A DNA stretch of 64,000 bases from JALHMI01 sp964598535 (lineage in GTDB: Bacteria; Planctomycetota; Planctomycetia; Pirellulales; PALSA-1355): NCBI GenBank assembly GCA_964598535.1, contig CAZRCI010000011.1:61674-125673 (forward strand). Reading direction: 5' to 3'. The position numbers were made by a program, and so were the translations under genes. Positions 19,337 through 29,214 of this stretch are shown one piece after another (the first letter of the stretch is position 1; every line of letters begins with the position of its first letter). The notes below the pieces were generated by a model. That model was not told the DNA's origin and did not search any database. It was given only the letters and a program-made list of their open reading frames with translations.

Positions 19337-22300
19337 TCAGCTTTCCAGCACCGTTCGAGCCGGAGAGTCGACCAGCGCCGGCTGTTTCTGAGTCGGCAGA
19401 TGAGCCGCGGGCGGAATGGCGTTTGGCACGGCGACGAATGCCGGCTGTGGCGTGCGTCGGCCAAGAACTCTGGCGAGGTCGTCGAAGATCGAGTAAATCA
19501 CCGGCGTCGCCAGCAGCGTCAGCAGCAGCGACAAGGTTTGGCCGCCCACGGCGAGCACTGCGATCGAACGGCGTTCTTCAGCCCCCGGTCCCACGGCGAT
19601 CAACAGCGGCAGCAAGCCGGCGACAAACGCAATCGTCGTCATCAAAATCGGCCGGAGACGATCGCGGTTCGCCTCGACAATGGCCCGCTGACGCTCGACG
19701 CCGGCCGCTCTCAATTGATTAATGTGGTCCACCTGCAAGATGGAGTTTTTCTTCACCACGCCAAAGAGCACCAAAATGCCGAGCGCCGAATAAAGGTTCA
19801 GCGTCTCGCCCCCGATGAGTAGGCTGAGCAACCCAAAGGGCACCGCCAACGGCAGCGAAATCAAGATCGTCAGCGGGTGTACAAGATGCTCGAACTGGGC
19901 CGCCAGGATCAGATACATGAAGATGAACGAAAGGGCAAACGTCCAGCCGAAGTCCTGGAATGTGCGTTCCAGTTCCTTTCCGCTTCCGGCGATACTCGTG
20001 GCATAGCCGGCGGGCATGTTCATGGCGTCCGCCTCGCGTTGAACGGCCGCCAATTGATCTGCCAGCGCCGCGCCCGGCGCAAGGTTCGCCCGCACGGCCG
20101 CCATGCGCGAGCGGTTCAAGCGATCGATGCGGGGCGACGTTTCCTGATCGCTGAACCGCACCACATTGTCGAGCCGCGTCAGAGTCTGGCCGCCGGTGGC
20201 GGATGCCAACGTCGCCGATCGAGACGCGTTGCCGCCTCGCGGCATCGAATGCGGCGTCGTGCGAACGTAGAGTTGACTGATCGCATCGCGGCTACCGCGG
20301 TCGATGCCCACCAAGCGCAGCTCAACGTCGTACGTGTCATCCGCCGAAGAATCATGGTACCGAGACACCCGATCGTCACCGCCGACGGAAATCCGCAGAG
20401 TCTCCGCGATTTCGTGAACTTCCACTCCCAGCGAGGCCGCGCGTTCGCGGTCGATTTCAACGCGCAATTCCGGCTTGTCCATCCGCAGCGTCGTCTGCGT
20501 ATCGACGATGCCCGGCAGGTTGGAGATGCGTTGCCGCAATTCCTCGCTCAATCCGGCAAGGGTCTCGATCTCGGGGCCTTCGATGACAAAATCGATATCG
20601 ACCGGCGCGCCTTGCCGCAAGCTGGTGAGATTGCGCACCGAAACTTGCAAGTCGCCGAATTTCTTTAGACGGCTACGCGCGGCCACCATCACATCGCGTT
20701 GCGAATAGTTGCCCGTCCAGACTTCTCCGGGCTTCCCGGCCAGAATCGCCTCCCACAAGCGTCCAAAGCTGAACGAACGTTTTTCGATATTCTCGATCTG
20801 AACGTAGACGTCCGCCTGATTGACGGCGCCACCGCTCCGGCTGCCCACCGCGGTAAGCAAGAATACGATTCCTGGAATTTCCTTCAACTCGGCTTCAACG
20901 GCACGAAGCGTGTCGTCCATCGCCGACAGCGTGGCGCCCTCGGGGGCGGTAATGCGGACCTCGAACTCGGATTCGTCGACGTTCGTGGGCACATAGTCCT
21001 GCGATACAGAGTAGTAGAGCGGCACGTTCAGCGCAATCACGCCCAGGGCCAGCCCTGCGACCAGCCAGCGAAACCGCATGGCCCACCGCAGCATCCAGAC
21101 ATAGACCGATTCGAGATAAAAATAGAACCCGCCGCGCGACGCGCTACCCGGGCCGGCTTTCGCATGTTCGCGATTCAAAAGCCGCGAGCACATCATCGGC
21201 GTCAGCGAAAAGCTGATCAGCATGGAAACCAGGATGGCCGCCACGGCCGTCACGCCAAACTGATACAGCATCCGCCCCGTCACGCTCGACAGAAACGAGA
21301 CCGGCAAAAACACCACGACCAACGAGAGCGTGGTCGCGAGTACCGCCAACCCGATTTCGCGCGTTCCTTCGATGGCCGCTTGCATCGGGGGCATGCCCTT
21401 TTCCTCGATGAAGCGGAACACGTTCTCCAGCACGACGATGGCGTCATCGATCACCACGCCCACCATCAGCACCAGGGCCAGCATCGTGACGTTGTTGAGC
21501 GTAAAGTCCAGAAAACGCATCACGGCGAACGTGGCGATTACCGAACTCGGAATCGCCACCGCGGCGATCAGCGTCGAGCGCCACGAACGCATGAACAACA
21601 ACACCACGATCGAGGCCAGAATACTGCCCGAAACCAGATGGCCCTGTATTTCGTGCATCGCGGCATTGATATATCGCGACTGGTCCTGAATGATCTGGAG
21701 CGACACGTCCGACGGCAGCAATTCTCGCGAACGGCCTAACCGCTCTTTGACCGCGGCAATCACATCCACCGTATTGGTGCCCGACTGCCGCTGCACGTAC
21801 AACACCACCGCCGGCACGCCATTGAGCCGGGCAAGCGTGCGTACTTCCTTGGAACCGTCGACCACGTGGCCCAGGTCTCGCAACCGAACCGGCGCCCCCT
21901 GGGCGCTGGCCACCACCAGATTCATGAACTCCGCCGGATCGGAAACGCGCCCGACCGTGCGGAGCGACAACTCGCGCTGTCCCGTATCCACCAGTCCGCC
22001 CGGAATGTCCGTGTTCTGACGAACCAGCGCGTCGCGAATTTGCATGATCGACATCTGATAGGCCGCCAGCCGCCGGGCCTCGATGTTGACCTGAATCGCC
22101 CGATCCGTGGCCCCCGCGATCCGCACTTCGCCCACCCCATGGGCAGACTCGATGACATTCTTCACATAACGGTCGGCCAGGACGAATAGCTCGCGGCTGT
22201 CGCGATTTCCCGACAGCGCCAGCGACATGATCGGCGATGCGTCGAGATCGCGTTTCTCGACGACGGGCGGATCAATGTTCGGCGGAAGCCGATTGAGCAC

Positions 22301-22645
22301 GCCGCCTACCGCGTCGCGCACGTCCTGCGCCGCGGCGTCGATGCTGCGGTCGAGATTGAACGTGATCAGCAGCAAAGAGTTGCCGTCCCGCGACAAGGAG
22401 CGTAGCTCGTCGATGCCGGCCACCGTGGCTACCGCGTCCTCGAGCGGTTGCGTAATCTCGGTCTCGATCTCCTCGGGCGAAGCCCCGGGATAGTTCGTCG
22501 AGACCATGATCGTCGGCAGGTCCATCCGAGGAAAACGATCGATGCCAAGCTGCTGATAGGCGGCCAACCCCGCCACGGTCAGCGCAGCGACAAGCGTCAG
22601 CGCAAACACCGGGCGGCGGACACAAACTTCAGCTAACCACTGCAC
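19337..22645 (-). CDS. RND efflux transporter, AcrB/HAE1 family inner-membrane pump
   Basis: The 1,102-residue protein has the twelve-helix RND plan with two large periplasmic loops. The TM4 proton-relay Asp pair is present (VGVVIDDAIVVLENVF), as is the TM10 Lys (GVVKKNSILQVDHINQLR). The N-terminus MQWLAEVCVRRPVFALTL and FPRMDLPTIMVSTNYPGASPEE are typical of the hydrophobe/amphiphile exporters. It starts at a GTG with AGGAG about 6 nt upstream. The adaptor gene lies 97 bp upstream on the same strand. No outer-membrane TolC-type channel is encoded nearby, so one from elsewhere must complete the tripartite pump. The C-terminal 50 residues are a Pro-rich cytoplasmic tail. Confidence 0.95.
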   Translation of the reverse strand: MQWLAEVCVRRPVFALTLVAALTVAGLAAYQQLGIDRFPRMDLPTIMVSTNYPGASPEEIETEITQPLEDAVATVAGIDELRSLSRDGNSLLLITFNLDRSIDAAAQDVRDAVGGVLNRLPPNIDPPVVEKRDLDASPIMSLALSGNRDSRELFVLADRYVKNVIESAHGVGEVRIAGATDRAIQVNIEARRLAAYQMSIMQIRDALVRQNTDIPGGLVDTGQRELSLRTVGRVSDPAEFMNLVVASAQGAPVRLRDLGHVVDGSKEVRTLARLNGVPAVVLYVQRQSGTNTVDVIAAVKERLGRSRELLPSDVSLQIIQDQSRYINAAMHEIQGHLVSGSILASIVVLLFMRSWRSTLIAAVAIPSSVIATFAVMRFLDFTLNNVTMLALVLMVGVVIDDAIVVLENVFRFIEEKGMPPMQAAIEGTREIGLAVLATTLSLVVVFLPVSFLSSVTGRMLYQFGVTAVAAILVSMLISFSLTPMMCSRLLNREHAKAGPGSASRGGFYFYLESVYVWMLRWAMRFRWLVAGLALGVIALNVPLYYSVSQDYVPTNVDESEFEVRITAPEGATLSAMDDTLRAVEAELKEIPGIVFLLTAVGSRSGGAVNQADVYVQIENIEKRSFSFGRLWEAILAGKPGEVWTGNYSQRDVMVAARSRLKKFGDLQVSVRNLTSLRQGAPVDIDFVIEGPEIETLAGLSEELRQRISNLPGIVDTQTTLRMDKPELRVEIDRERAASLGVEVHEIAETLRISVGGDDRVSRYHDSSADDTYDVELRLVGIDRGSRDAISQLYVRTTPHSMPRGGNASRSATLASATGGQTLTRLDNVVRFSDQETSPRIDRLNRSRMAAVRANLAPGAALADQLAAVQREADAMNMPAGYATSIAGSGKELERTFQDFGWTFALSFIFMYLILAAQFEHLVHPLTILISLPLAVPFGLLSLLIGGETLNLYSALGILVLFGVVKKNSILQVDHINQLRAAGVERQRAIVEANRDRLRPILMTTIAFVAGLLPLLIAVGPGAEERRSIAVLAVGGQTLSLLLTLLATPVIYSIFDDLARVLGRRTPQPAFVAVPNAIPPAAHLPTQKQPALVDSPARTVLES

Positions 22646-22742
22646 CGCAGTTCTCCTGCCACGATCAACATACCCGAACCTTGGCCGCAGCGCGATCCCC
22701 GGGGATCAACGGGGCGTGCGCTTGCACGGCTTGGAGAGACGG

Positions 22743-24035
22743 CTAGCCTCCAATCAACGCCGCGCGGTCTCCACCGGGCGAATCCGGATCGATGCGTACG
22801 GCCTGCACCATGCCTTCGCGCCCCTGGGCTCCGTCGGCAACGACCAATTCCCCCGCCTCGAGGCCATCGAGCACTTCAATCAACTTGTCGTCGCGACGAC
22901 CGGTGTGAATCTGCCGGGGCGCGGCCTTGCCGTCGACGACCGTCCAGACCTTTTGCACGCCGCCAAACGACACCACGCTATCCTCCGGCACGGCCAGCGT
23001 CTCCTGATCCGCGTCGACGAGAAGATCGGCCTCGGCAAACAGTCCTGTGCGCAGATTGCCAACCGAGTTATCGATGTCGGCCTCGATGATGAGCGATCGC
23101 GAACTGACGTCGAGCGCGGGACTAATGCGAGAAATCCTCGCTTTAATCGGCTCTTTTTGTCCTTCGAGCAGCAAGGTCAACGGCTGCCCGACGTCCACGC
23201 CCACCGCGGTTCGCTCGGGTATCCCCGCCCGAAATCGTAGCGGGTTGGTCCGCACCAGCGCGGCCACGGGCTGCCCCACATTGACGTAACTTCCAGGAGC
23301 AACGTGTTTCTCCTGGATGACGCCAACAAACGGTGCGCGTAGGATTGCATACTCTCGATTCTGTACGGCCAACGCCAACTCGGCCCGACGAAGCTTGAGG
23401 GCCGCTATCTGGCTTTGCACGGCGTTCAAGCTCGACGCATAACGAGCCTCGGCAACTCGCAACGCCGACTCGCGGGCTTGAATCTCTTCTTGCGTCAGCA
23501 CTCCCCGCCCGGCCAATCCTTTAACGCGGTCCACGTTGAATCGTGCCTCTTCCAGAACTGCAAACTCCTGGAGCACCGGTGGCGCTTTCATCGGGTTGAG
23601 CTCGTCGTCCGGCACACCGGGCTTAAGCCCAACGGCCGCGCGGGCCTGCTGCACCTGCGCCTCGGCTTGTTGCACCAGCAGGTCGAACTCCTCGGTGTCA
23701 AGTTCGGCCACCGGCTGCCCTGCCTCCACGCGGCTACCGATGTCAACCAAAACGGTTTTGATGCGCCCCGCGACCTTGACGCCCAGCAACGCGTACTCGT
23801 CTTCGATCAGGGTGCCTTGAGCCCGCACGATTCGCGGCCAAGGGCGCAACGTCGCCTCGACGACCGATACCGCCCGGGGCTCTTCGGCGTCGCCGGCTGC
23901 CGCCGTAGGAGCAACCGGCGTGGCATGACCGCCACACCCCGTGACGATCAAAGAACCAAACAACGTCACGACGAAGGCCGCAAAGCGTACAAAACCGCAT
24001 GCAATCGCAGGATGACACGCAGGTGTTCGCCGCAT
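22743..24035 (-). CDS. RND periplasmic adaptor (membrane fusion) lipoprotein
   Basis: The 430-residue protein has a lipoprotein signal (VTLFGSLIVTGC) and the HlyD/MFP layout: biotinyl-lipoyl half-domain (GVKVAGRIKTVLVDIGSRVEAGQPVAELD), alpha-helical hairpin (LLVQQAEAQVQQARAAVG... SALRVAEARYASSLNAVQSQ), second half-domain (ILRAPFVGVIQEKHVAPGSYVNVGQPVAALV), beta-barrel and membrane-proximal domain. It links the AcrB-type pump encoded downstream to an outer-membrane channel. GAGG lies upstream of the ATG. The two genes form an operon. Confidence 0.94.
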   Translation of the reverse strand: MRRTPACHPAIACGFVRFAAFVVTLFGSLIVTGCGGHATPVAPTAAAGDAEEPRAVSVVEATLRPWPRIVRAQGTLIEDEYALLGVKVAGRIKTVLVDIGSRVEAGQPVAELDTEEFDLLVQQAEAQVQQARAAVGLKPGVPDDELNPMKAPPVLQEFAVLEEARFNVDRVKGLAGRGVLTQEEIQARESALRVAEARYASSLNAVQSQIAALKLRRAELALAVQNREYAILRAPFVGVIQEKHVAPGSYVNVGQPVAALVRTNPLRFRAGIPERTAVGVDVGQPLTLLLEGQKEPIKARISRISPALDVSSRSLIIEADIDNSVGNLRTGLFAEADLLVDADQETLAVPEDSVVSFGGVQKVWTVVDGKAAPRQIHTGRRDDKLIEVLDGLEAGELVVADGAQGREGMVQAVRIDPDSPGGDRAALIGG

Positions 24036-24201
24036 CGAACGACCTCGAAGGGGGATGTAGGGAATCGGGAGGGAAAGACCGGGCGGGGGCTGCAGTCGTG
24101 ATTGTAACTAAAGGCCCCGTGCGGGTCTAGGAAAACCCACGCCAGAACCTGCGCAGTCGCGCACATGCACCTTTCCGTTGGAATTCTGCCGCTCTGGGGA
24201 G

Positions 24202-25128
24202 CTAAATCACGAGCCCCTTGGTGACCAGCATGAACACGTCTTCCAGCGTGGGCTCTTTCTCGTGAAACGAACGCACCCGAGCTCCGCTCTGGCTGAGGGC
24301 CAGCAACAGCGCCGCAACCCCTTCATCATCCGTTTCCAGTTCGACGTTCACTTGCTGGCCTTCCTGTTGCACGTCACGCGTGTGCGGATTGCTCCGGAGG
24401 ACCGACAGGCCGACTTCCACGCCATCGAGAAATTTGATCTCGATGTGCCGATTGCTCCGAATTCGGCGATAGACTTCGCCAATCGGGCCGTGCATGAGCA
24501 GTTGGCCACGCTCGATGATGCCGATCGAAGTACAGCAGTCGGCCAGCTCGGTGAGGATGTGGCTGGAAATCAAAATCGTTTTGCCCATCCGTCGCAGCTC
24601 GCGCAACAGCGCCTTCACCTCCAACCGGGCACGCGGGTCGAGTCCACTACTGGGCTCATCGAGAATAAGCACCGGCGGATCGTGGACAAGTGTCTTGGCC
24701 AGGCAAAGCCGCTGCTTCATGCCCCGCGACAGGCCGTTCACGTAGTCGTCGCGCTTGTGCATCAGATCGAGCAGTTCCAGCACGTCGCCGATAACCTGCT
24801 TGCGCTTCGCGCGCGATATCTGATACGCGACCGCAAAGAAGTCCAAAAACTCCCAAACTTTCATCCCATCGTAAACGCCAAAGTTATCGGGCATATAACC
24901 GACGCTCTGCCGCACGGCCATCGGATCCTTGGTCACGCTATGGCCGTTCACGATGCCCTCGCCCGAGGTGGCCGAGAGCAGCGTGGCCAGAAACCGGATC
25001 GTGGTGCTCTTGCCGGCTCCATTCGGGCCAATGAATCCAAACATCTCGCCGGCGGCGATCTTAAGATTCAACCCTTCGACGGCCGTAAAGTCGCCGTAAC
25101 GCTTGGTAAAGTCGATCAGTTCAATCAT
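24202..25128 (-). CDS. ABC transporter ATP-binding protein (CcmA/ABC-2 type)
   Basis: The 308-residue ATPase has Walker A (GPNGAGKSTTIRFL), the Q-loop (VGYMPDNFGVYDG), the ABC signature (LSRGMKQRLCLAKTL), Walker B (VLILDEPSSGLD) and the switch His (LISSHILTEL). The extra C-terminal domain (about residues 220-308) is typical of exporters of the ABC-2 class. Those need a membrane permease, but none is adjacent. The large membrane-anchored protein upstream (25 bp gap, same strand) is the only partner in the operon. The substrate is unknown. Confidence 0.93.
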   Translation of the reverse strand: MIELIDFTKRYGDFTAVEGLNLKIAAGEMFGFIGPNGAGKSTTIRFLATLLSATSGEGIVNGHSVTKDPMAVRQSVGYMPDNFGVYDGMKVWEFLDFFAVAYQISRAKRKQVIGDVLELLDLMHKRDDYVNGLSRGMKQRLCLAKTLVHDPPVLILDEPSSGLDPRARLEVKALLRELRRMGKTILISSHILTELADCCTSIGIIERGQLLMHGPIGEVYRRIRSNRHIEIKFLDGVEVGLSVLRSNPHTRDVQQEGQQVNVELETDDEGVAALLLALSQSGARVRSFHEKEPTLEDVFMLVTKGLVI

Positions 25129-25153
25129 AGGGGCATGACTATGGGCCGGGGCG

Positions 25154-27646
25154 CTACGGAGCCGACGACGGCGGCAGCTCGAACGGTGGACGATTGATGG
25201 GCCTTAGATTCAAATCCCGCGCAGGGCTACTCGCGCGCTCAAATGCCAGGTGTGCGACGATCAACGTCGCCGCTCGACGTTGGGCCGCCGCGGGCGAAAC
25301 TTCAAGTTTGGCCAGCCGATCGTCGTGCCAGGCGATCAACCGCACTTCGCCGGGCGCGAGCACGCGATGGTTTTCCACCCGATCAACAAGCGCTCGCAGG
25401 TTCAGTTGGCCGCGTGCATTCTCCACGGGCTGAGTCATTAGCTCCTGGTCGCGATGCCTGGCGTGGGTGTGCGACTCGTGAACGGCAAACTTCGCCTTGG
25501 CCACTGCTCCTGCGTCGATCGTCCCCAACCACGCGGTTTCACTCACTTCGCGCCCCGTTGCGTCCGTGCGGCGGCGAATCACCGCTGCGCCCGACAGTTT
25601 GATATTGGTGGCGTTCTGGATCGTAATCAACCCATCGTCCGACAGGTCGCAAAGGATCGGCTTTCCCAGCGAGTACATCTGCTCGCCGTGAATCATTCCC
25701 GTCGAATTCGAAGCGACGGCAAAGCCCCGCAATTCACGATTACCGACCGTCGACAACCTCACCTCCGACGACGATTGGCCGGTCAGCCGCTGCCGCGCGG
25801 CGGAAAAGGGCAGGGCCACGGCCGTCGAATCGTCGAGTTCCAGGTCGTAATTGCTGGTCAGCGAGGTATACAACGCCGTGTAGCGGGTCAGATGCCCCCG
25901 TTCATAACCCGGCTGGATCTCGAGAACGTCGATCTCCGTCTGTGCGCGGGCAAAGCCGATATCAAGCTGCGCGAGCCAGATCACAAGCACTCCCCACACG
26001 ATTGCCACGATCGGCACCGCAAACCAGGCCCACTCCAGCCGGCTTATCAAACGAAACACCAGCCAATTAAGCACCACGACGACCGCCAGGTACAGGCCGA
26101 TCATCTTCAACACGAACCCACGCCCCGGAACTGAAATCCCCGCGGCGTGTTGCAAGGATTCTCGCGCCGCCGTGGAAAGCCAACTGAAGTCGTTCCAGCC
26201 GGCCGTTCCTGGCTCTGCCTTTAATCGCTCGATCGGATCGATGCCGGCATAGGGCGTCCAAGATTCCCTGCCCGGTTCGGCGGGCAATGGCTGAAAACGC
26301 TCGACGTCGGGATCTCGTTCGTCGCGCGTAAGAATCCTCACTCCCGTCGACAATTCCGAATCAAACGGATCGAGATCGCCGCGATCTCGTTTGCCGAGAT
26401 CGACAAAATGGACCTCGGGACGTCCGCTCTCGTAACGTCGCGCAGGACGGCCGAGCAGGCAAGCGTTGAAAAAGCTATCGAAGCTGGGCCAGTTCACCAG
26501 TTCGAGTTCCGATAACCGAAACGCGGTCGCCACGATACGTCCACGGCCAACCCGACGTTCCACCACCAATCCCGCCGTATTCGGTAAGAACTCTGCGGAA
26601 GAATGCTTGACCAGTTCGATCCCCGACCAGTGCGGTTCCGAGCCGCTCGCCGGCAAGCTGCTCTGGTCGCCGTCGACGGTCCAGGCCGTATAAAATTCGG
26701 CGAGCCGCGATCGAGCGAGCGGTCCCGCGACGCCGCTGGTAGCCGGTAGATAGGGTTCGAGAAAGGAGCCTTTCAGCGCGTCCAACGAATCCGGCCCGCT
26801 AATCACGAGCCCGCCGCCCCAGTGCAGCCAATCGAGCAAGGCTTGCTGTTGGTCCGGCGAAAACAAGGTTGGCAACGCGCCATCCCAAAGGACATACGCC
26901 GTGCTCGTCCACCCTACGAATTGCGAGGGTAACGCCAATGCTCTGTCCAAAGGCGGAAAGAGCACTCGATAGTTGAACGTGTCCAGCACATTCGCCGGCG
27001 CGTGAGTCGTCGGCGGACGCACCGTCGGCAAGTCGCCAAGCCAACGGTAACGTACGGCCTGCGGCGAAAGCACCAGCATGAAGTACTGAAAGCTCGGCAA
27101 ATGCTGCATCAGCTCCGGAACATGCTGAAGCTGAACGCTGCCCCCGCGGCCTTCCAGCCTGGTGGCGATGAATGTCGAACCCTGAACGGGCGCGTTCGGA
27201 TGCGGACGCGGCGGAAAAAACAGCGTTTCGAGCGTCTTTCTCTGCGCCTTGGGCAAGCTGGCCCCCCGAACGGTCGCCGCCCAGAAAGGGTTCACCTCCA
27301 AATCGACCGGCCGCTGCTGCGAATCCTGCGGCACGGTAACCAGGCGGCCGTCAAAATCAAATAGATTGGCCTGCGTCTGCACGAGCAGCCCCGCCCAATG
27401 TCCTGGTTTGCCAAGCAAGGTGATCCGCTGATCTTCATCAGACTGCGGGTCATAGCTCGAACGCTCGTTCGGCTCGGTAAAAACCCGAATATCTTCAAAC
27501 CCCCGTTCCGCCTTTTTTTCCTGATCCTTGATCGCGGCGGGCCGTGGCGGCGAACGCCAACAACCGCTGGCCACGAGCAGCAATAGCGCCACCGCGCCGC
27601 AGCACAGCCATGCCGAAGAACGGATCGACGAGGGAACGCGAATCAT
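25154..27646 (-). CDS. Large membrane-anchored hypothetical protein, operonic with an ABC ATPase
   Basis: The 830-residue protein starts with a lipoprotein-like signal (CCGAVALLLLVASGCW). A central Rossmann-like region (ALPTLFSPDQQQALLDWLHWGGGLVISGP) resembles the glutamine-amidotransferase-like fold found in ABC-associated membrane proteins, though without a visible catalytic Cys. Two strong membrane helices follow near residues 510-560 (MIGLYLAVVVVLNWLVF and FAVPIVAIVWGVLVIWLAQL). The C-terminal 250 residues are beta-rich. It probably works with the ATPase encoded 25 bp downstream, perhaps in envelope transport or gliding-like functions; this is inference. Confidence 0.75.
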   Translation of the reverse strand: MIRVPSSIRSSAWLCCGAVALLLLVASGCWRSPPRPAAIKDQEKKAERGFEDIRVFTEPNERSSYDPQSDEDQRITLLGKPGHWAGLLVQTQANLFDFDGRLVTVPQDSQQRPVDLEVNPFWAATVRGASLPKAQRKTLETLFFPPRPHPNAPVQGSTFIATRLEGRGGSVQLQHVPELMQHLPSFQYFMLVLSPQAVRYRWLGDLPTVRPPTTHAPANVLDTFNYRVLFPPLDRALALPSQFVGWTSTAYVLWDGALPTLFSPDQQQALLDWLHWGGGLVISGPDSLDALKGSFLEPYLPATSGVAGPLARSRLAEFYTAWTVDGDQSSLPASGSEPHWSGIELVKHSSAEFLPNTAGLVVERRVGRGRIVATAFRLSELELVNWPSFDSFFNACLLGRPARRYESGRPEVHFVDLGKRDRGDLDPFDSELSTGVRILTRDERDPDVERFQPLPAEPGRESWTPYAGIDPIERLKAEPGTAGWNDFSWLSTAARESLQHAAGISVPGRGFVLKMIGLYLAVVVVLNWLVFRLISRLEWAWFAVPIVAIVWGVLVIWLAQLDIGFARAQTEIDVLEIQPGYERGHLTRYTALYTSLTSNYDLELDDSTAVALPFSAARQRLTGQSSSEVRLSTVGNRELRGFAVASNSTGMIHGEQMYSLGKPILCDLSDDGLITIQNATNIKLSGAAVIRRRTDATGREVSETAWLGTIDAGAVAKAKFAVHESHTHARHRDQELMTQPVENARGQLNLRALVDRVENHRVLAPGEVRLIAWHDDRLAKLEVSPAAAQRRAATLIVAHLAFERASSPARDLNLRPINRPPFELPPSSAP

Positions 27647-27884
27647 GCGCGGCTTGTTGGCTCGGACGGCAAAAAGTACGGAGGCTCCTCTTCCGCTCGA
27701 TTATAAGCCAAAGCCAGCAGCGCAAGGAAAGCCTTTCAGAAAGTCGGCCACCGGTTTGCATAATCTTCCGAAGTATCAATGTCCTCGAACATCGCCGGTG
27801 GTGGCTACAAAGCTGGCCGCTCATCCCGCCGCGGTACCGAAGGGGCCGCAAAAGCGTCGAGCTTTGAAACAATATTCATAGCGT

Positions 27885-28973
27885 TTATGGCTCGTGCGCG
27901 ATCAGCCGCTCGCGCGTACGATGCCCGGCGACACCCAGGTTGCGGTACGCAACCAATTCGGCAACGATGCTGACCGCAATTTCCATCACGGTTTGCGAGC
28001 CGATATCAAGACCAACCGGCGCGTAGACCTTGCGAAGGCTCTCGGCCGAGACGCCTTCGCCCAGCAGATCGTCAAAAATCAGCTTGATCTTACGCTTGCT
28101 ACCGATCATGCCGACGTAACGGGCGCCGCGATCGACGAGATGATATAGGGCTTCTTCGTCGTGGCTATGGTCGCGTGTCACAATCAAGCAGTAGGTCTTC
28201 GGCGTAATCTCCAAGGCCGGTAACACCTCGCCGATGACGCCGGCTATGCGCCGCTCGGCGAGGGGAAACCGCTCTGCGGTCACATACTCGGCTCGGTCGT
28301 CGACAATCCACACGTCAAAATCCAACTCGGCAGCCAAATTGCCGACAGCCTGCCCCACCTGCCCGCCACCCACGATCACGAGCCGGCACCGTTCGAGCAT
28401 CGGCAGGTAGGCAATCCCCTGGTTCGCGGCCGGCTTTGGACGCTCGGCGAGCGAGCGTATATTCGCCCGCACCGCGGCGAGTCCCGGTCCCTCGCCGGTG
28501 GCGATTCGCAACTGCCTGAGTAGTTCGCCGGCGTCATCGAACAGGCAACAGGCGGTCTTATTCAAGCCGCTGACGTTCTCGTCAAAAACGATCACCTCGG
28601 TAGCGCCACGTCCCGCGTCGGCCAATTCGGCAAGTTGCAGGTAATAGTCGCGCGCGTCAGACTCGGCGATGGGATCGACGAGCACCTGCATGCGGCTCCC
28701 ACCGATCAACCCGTCGTCCCAGCCGTAATTGTCGTCGAGCTGGAACTTGACGATCTCGGCCGTGCCGCGCGCAAGCACCCCGAGCGCGCGGCGTTTCAGT
28801 TCGACCTCGACGCAGCCGCCGCCGAGCGTTCCGGCCTGAGAACCGTCGGCAAACACGAGCATCGCGGCGCCGGACTTTTGAGGCGTGGAGCCGTGCGTCT
28901 CAACGAGCCGGCAAACGGCGACGGGCCGTCCCAGGTGCAAGCTGGCTGTCAGTCGAGGTAAAAGTTCACGCAT
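27885..28973 (-). CDS. XdhC/CoxI family molybdoenzyme maturation protein
   Basis: The protein (about 362 residues from the ATG at 28973) has an N-terminal XdhC/CoxI domain (GRPVAVCRLVETHGSTPQKSGAAMLV and GTLGGGCVEVELKRRAL). Its C-terminal Rossmann domain reads VIVGGGQVGQAVGNLAAELD and later YVGMIGSKRK. XdhC proteins bind and help sulfurate the molybdenum cofactor for xanthine dehydrogenase-type enzymes. No such enzyme is nearby, so its client is elsewhere or it has another role. The ATG at 29030 is an alternative start that adds 19 atypical residues. Confidence 0.88.
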   Translation of the reverse strand: MRELLPRLTASLHLGRPVAVCRLVETHGSTPQKSGAAMLVFADGSQAGTLGGGCVEVELKRRALGVLARGTAEIVKFQLDDNYGWDDGLIGGSRMQVLVDPIAESDARDYYLQLAELADAGRGATEVIVFDENVSGLNKTACCLFDDAGELLRQLRIATGEGPGLAAVRANIRSLAERPKPAANQGIAYLPMLERCRLVIVGGGQVGQAVGNLAAELDFDVWIVDDRAEYVTAERFPLAERRIAGVIGEVLPALEITPKTYCLIVTRDHSHDEEALYHLVDRGARYVGMIGSKRKIKLIFDDLLGEGVSAESLRKVYAPVGLDIGSQTVMEIAVSIVAELVAYRNLGVAGHRTRERLIAHEP

Positions 28974-29214
28974 GGTTGAATCCGTATTGCATCGCTCTCG
29001 GCAGAGCTTCGCGGCCGTGTCCGCCGTCAACCGCGTTGCCCAATCACCGTACTTGTAGCGGTCGCGAGCAATATGGCCAAAATTATATCACGGAAGCCCC
29101 CTTGGCGATCCGGGAACCGGCTCCCGAATGCGACTGCCAATCCTTCTCAACCGCGGCCAGACCGGCTACGATGCACGCTCGTCCTTATCGCTCCTTCCGC
29201 CCGCTACTTGACGC

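Noticed and set aside
20699..21739. A 346-residue plus-strand frame inside the RND pump
   Set aside because: Antisense shadow with His/Arg/Gln-rich low-complexity sequence.
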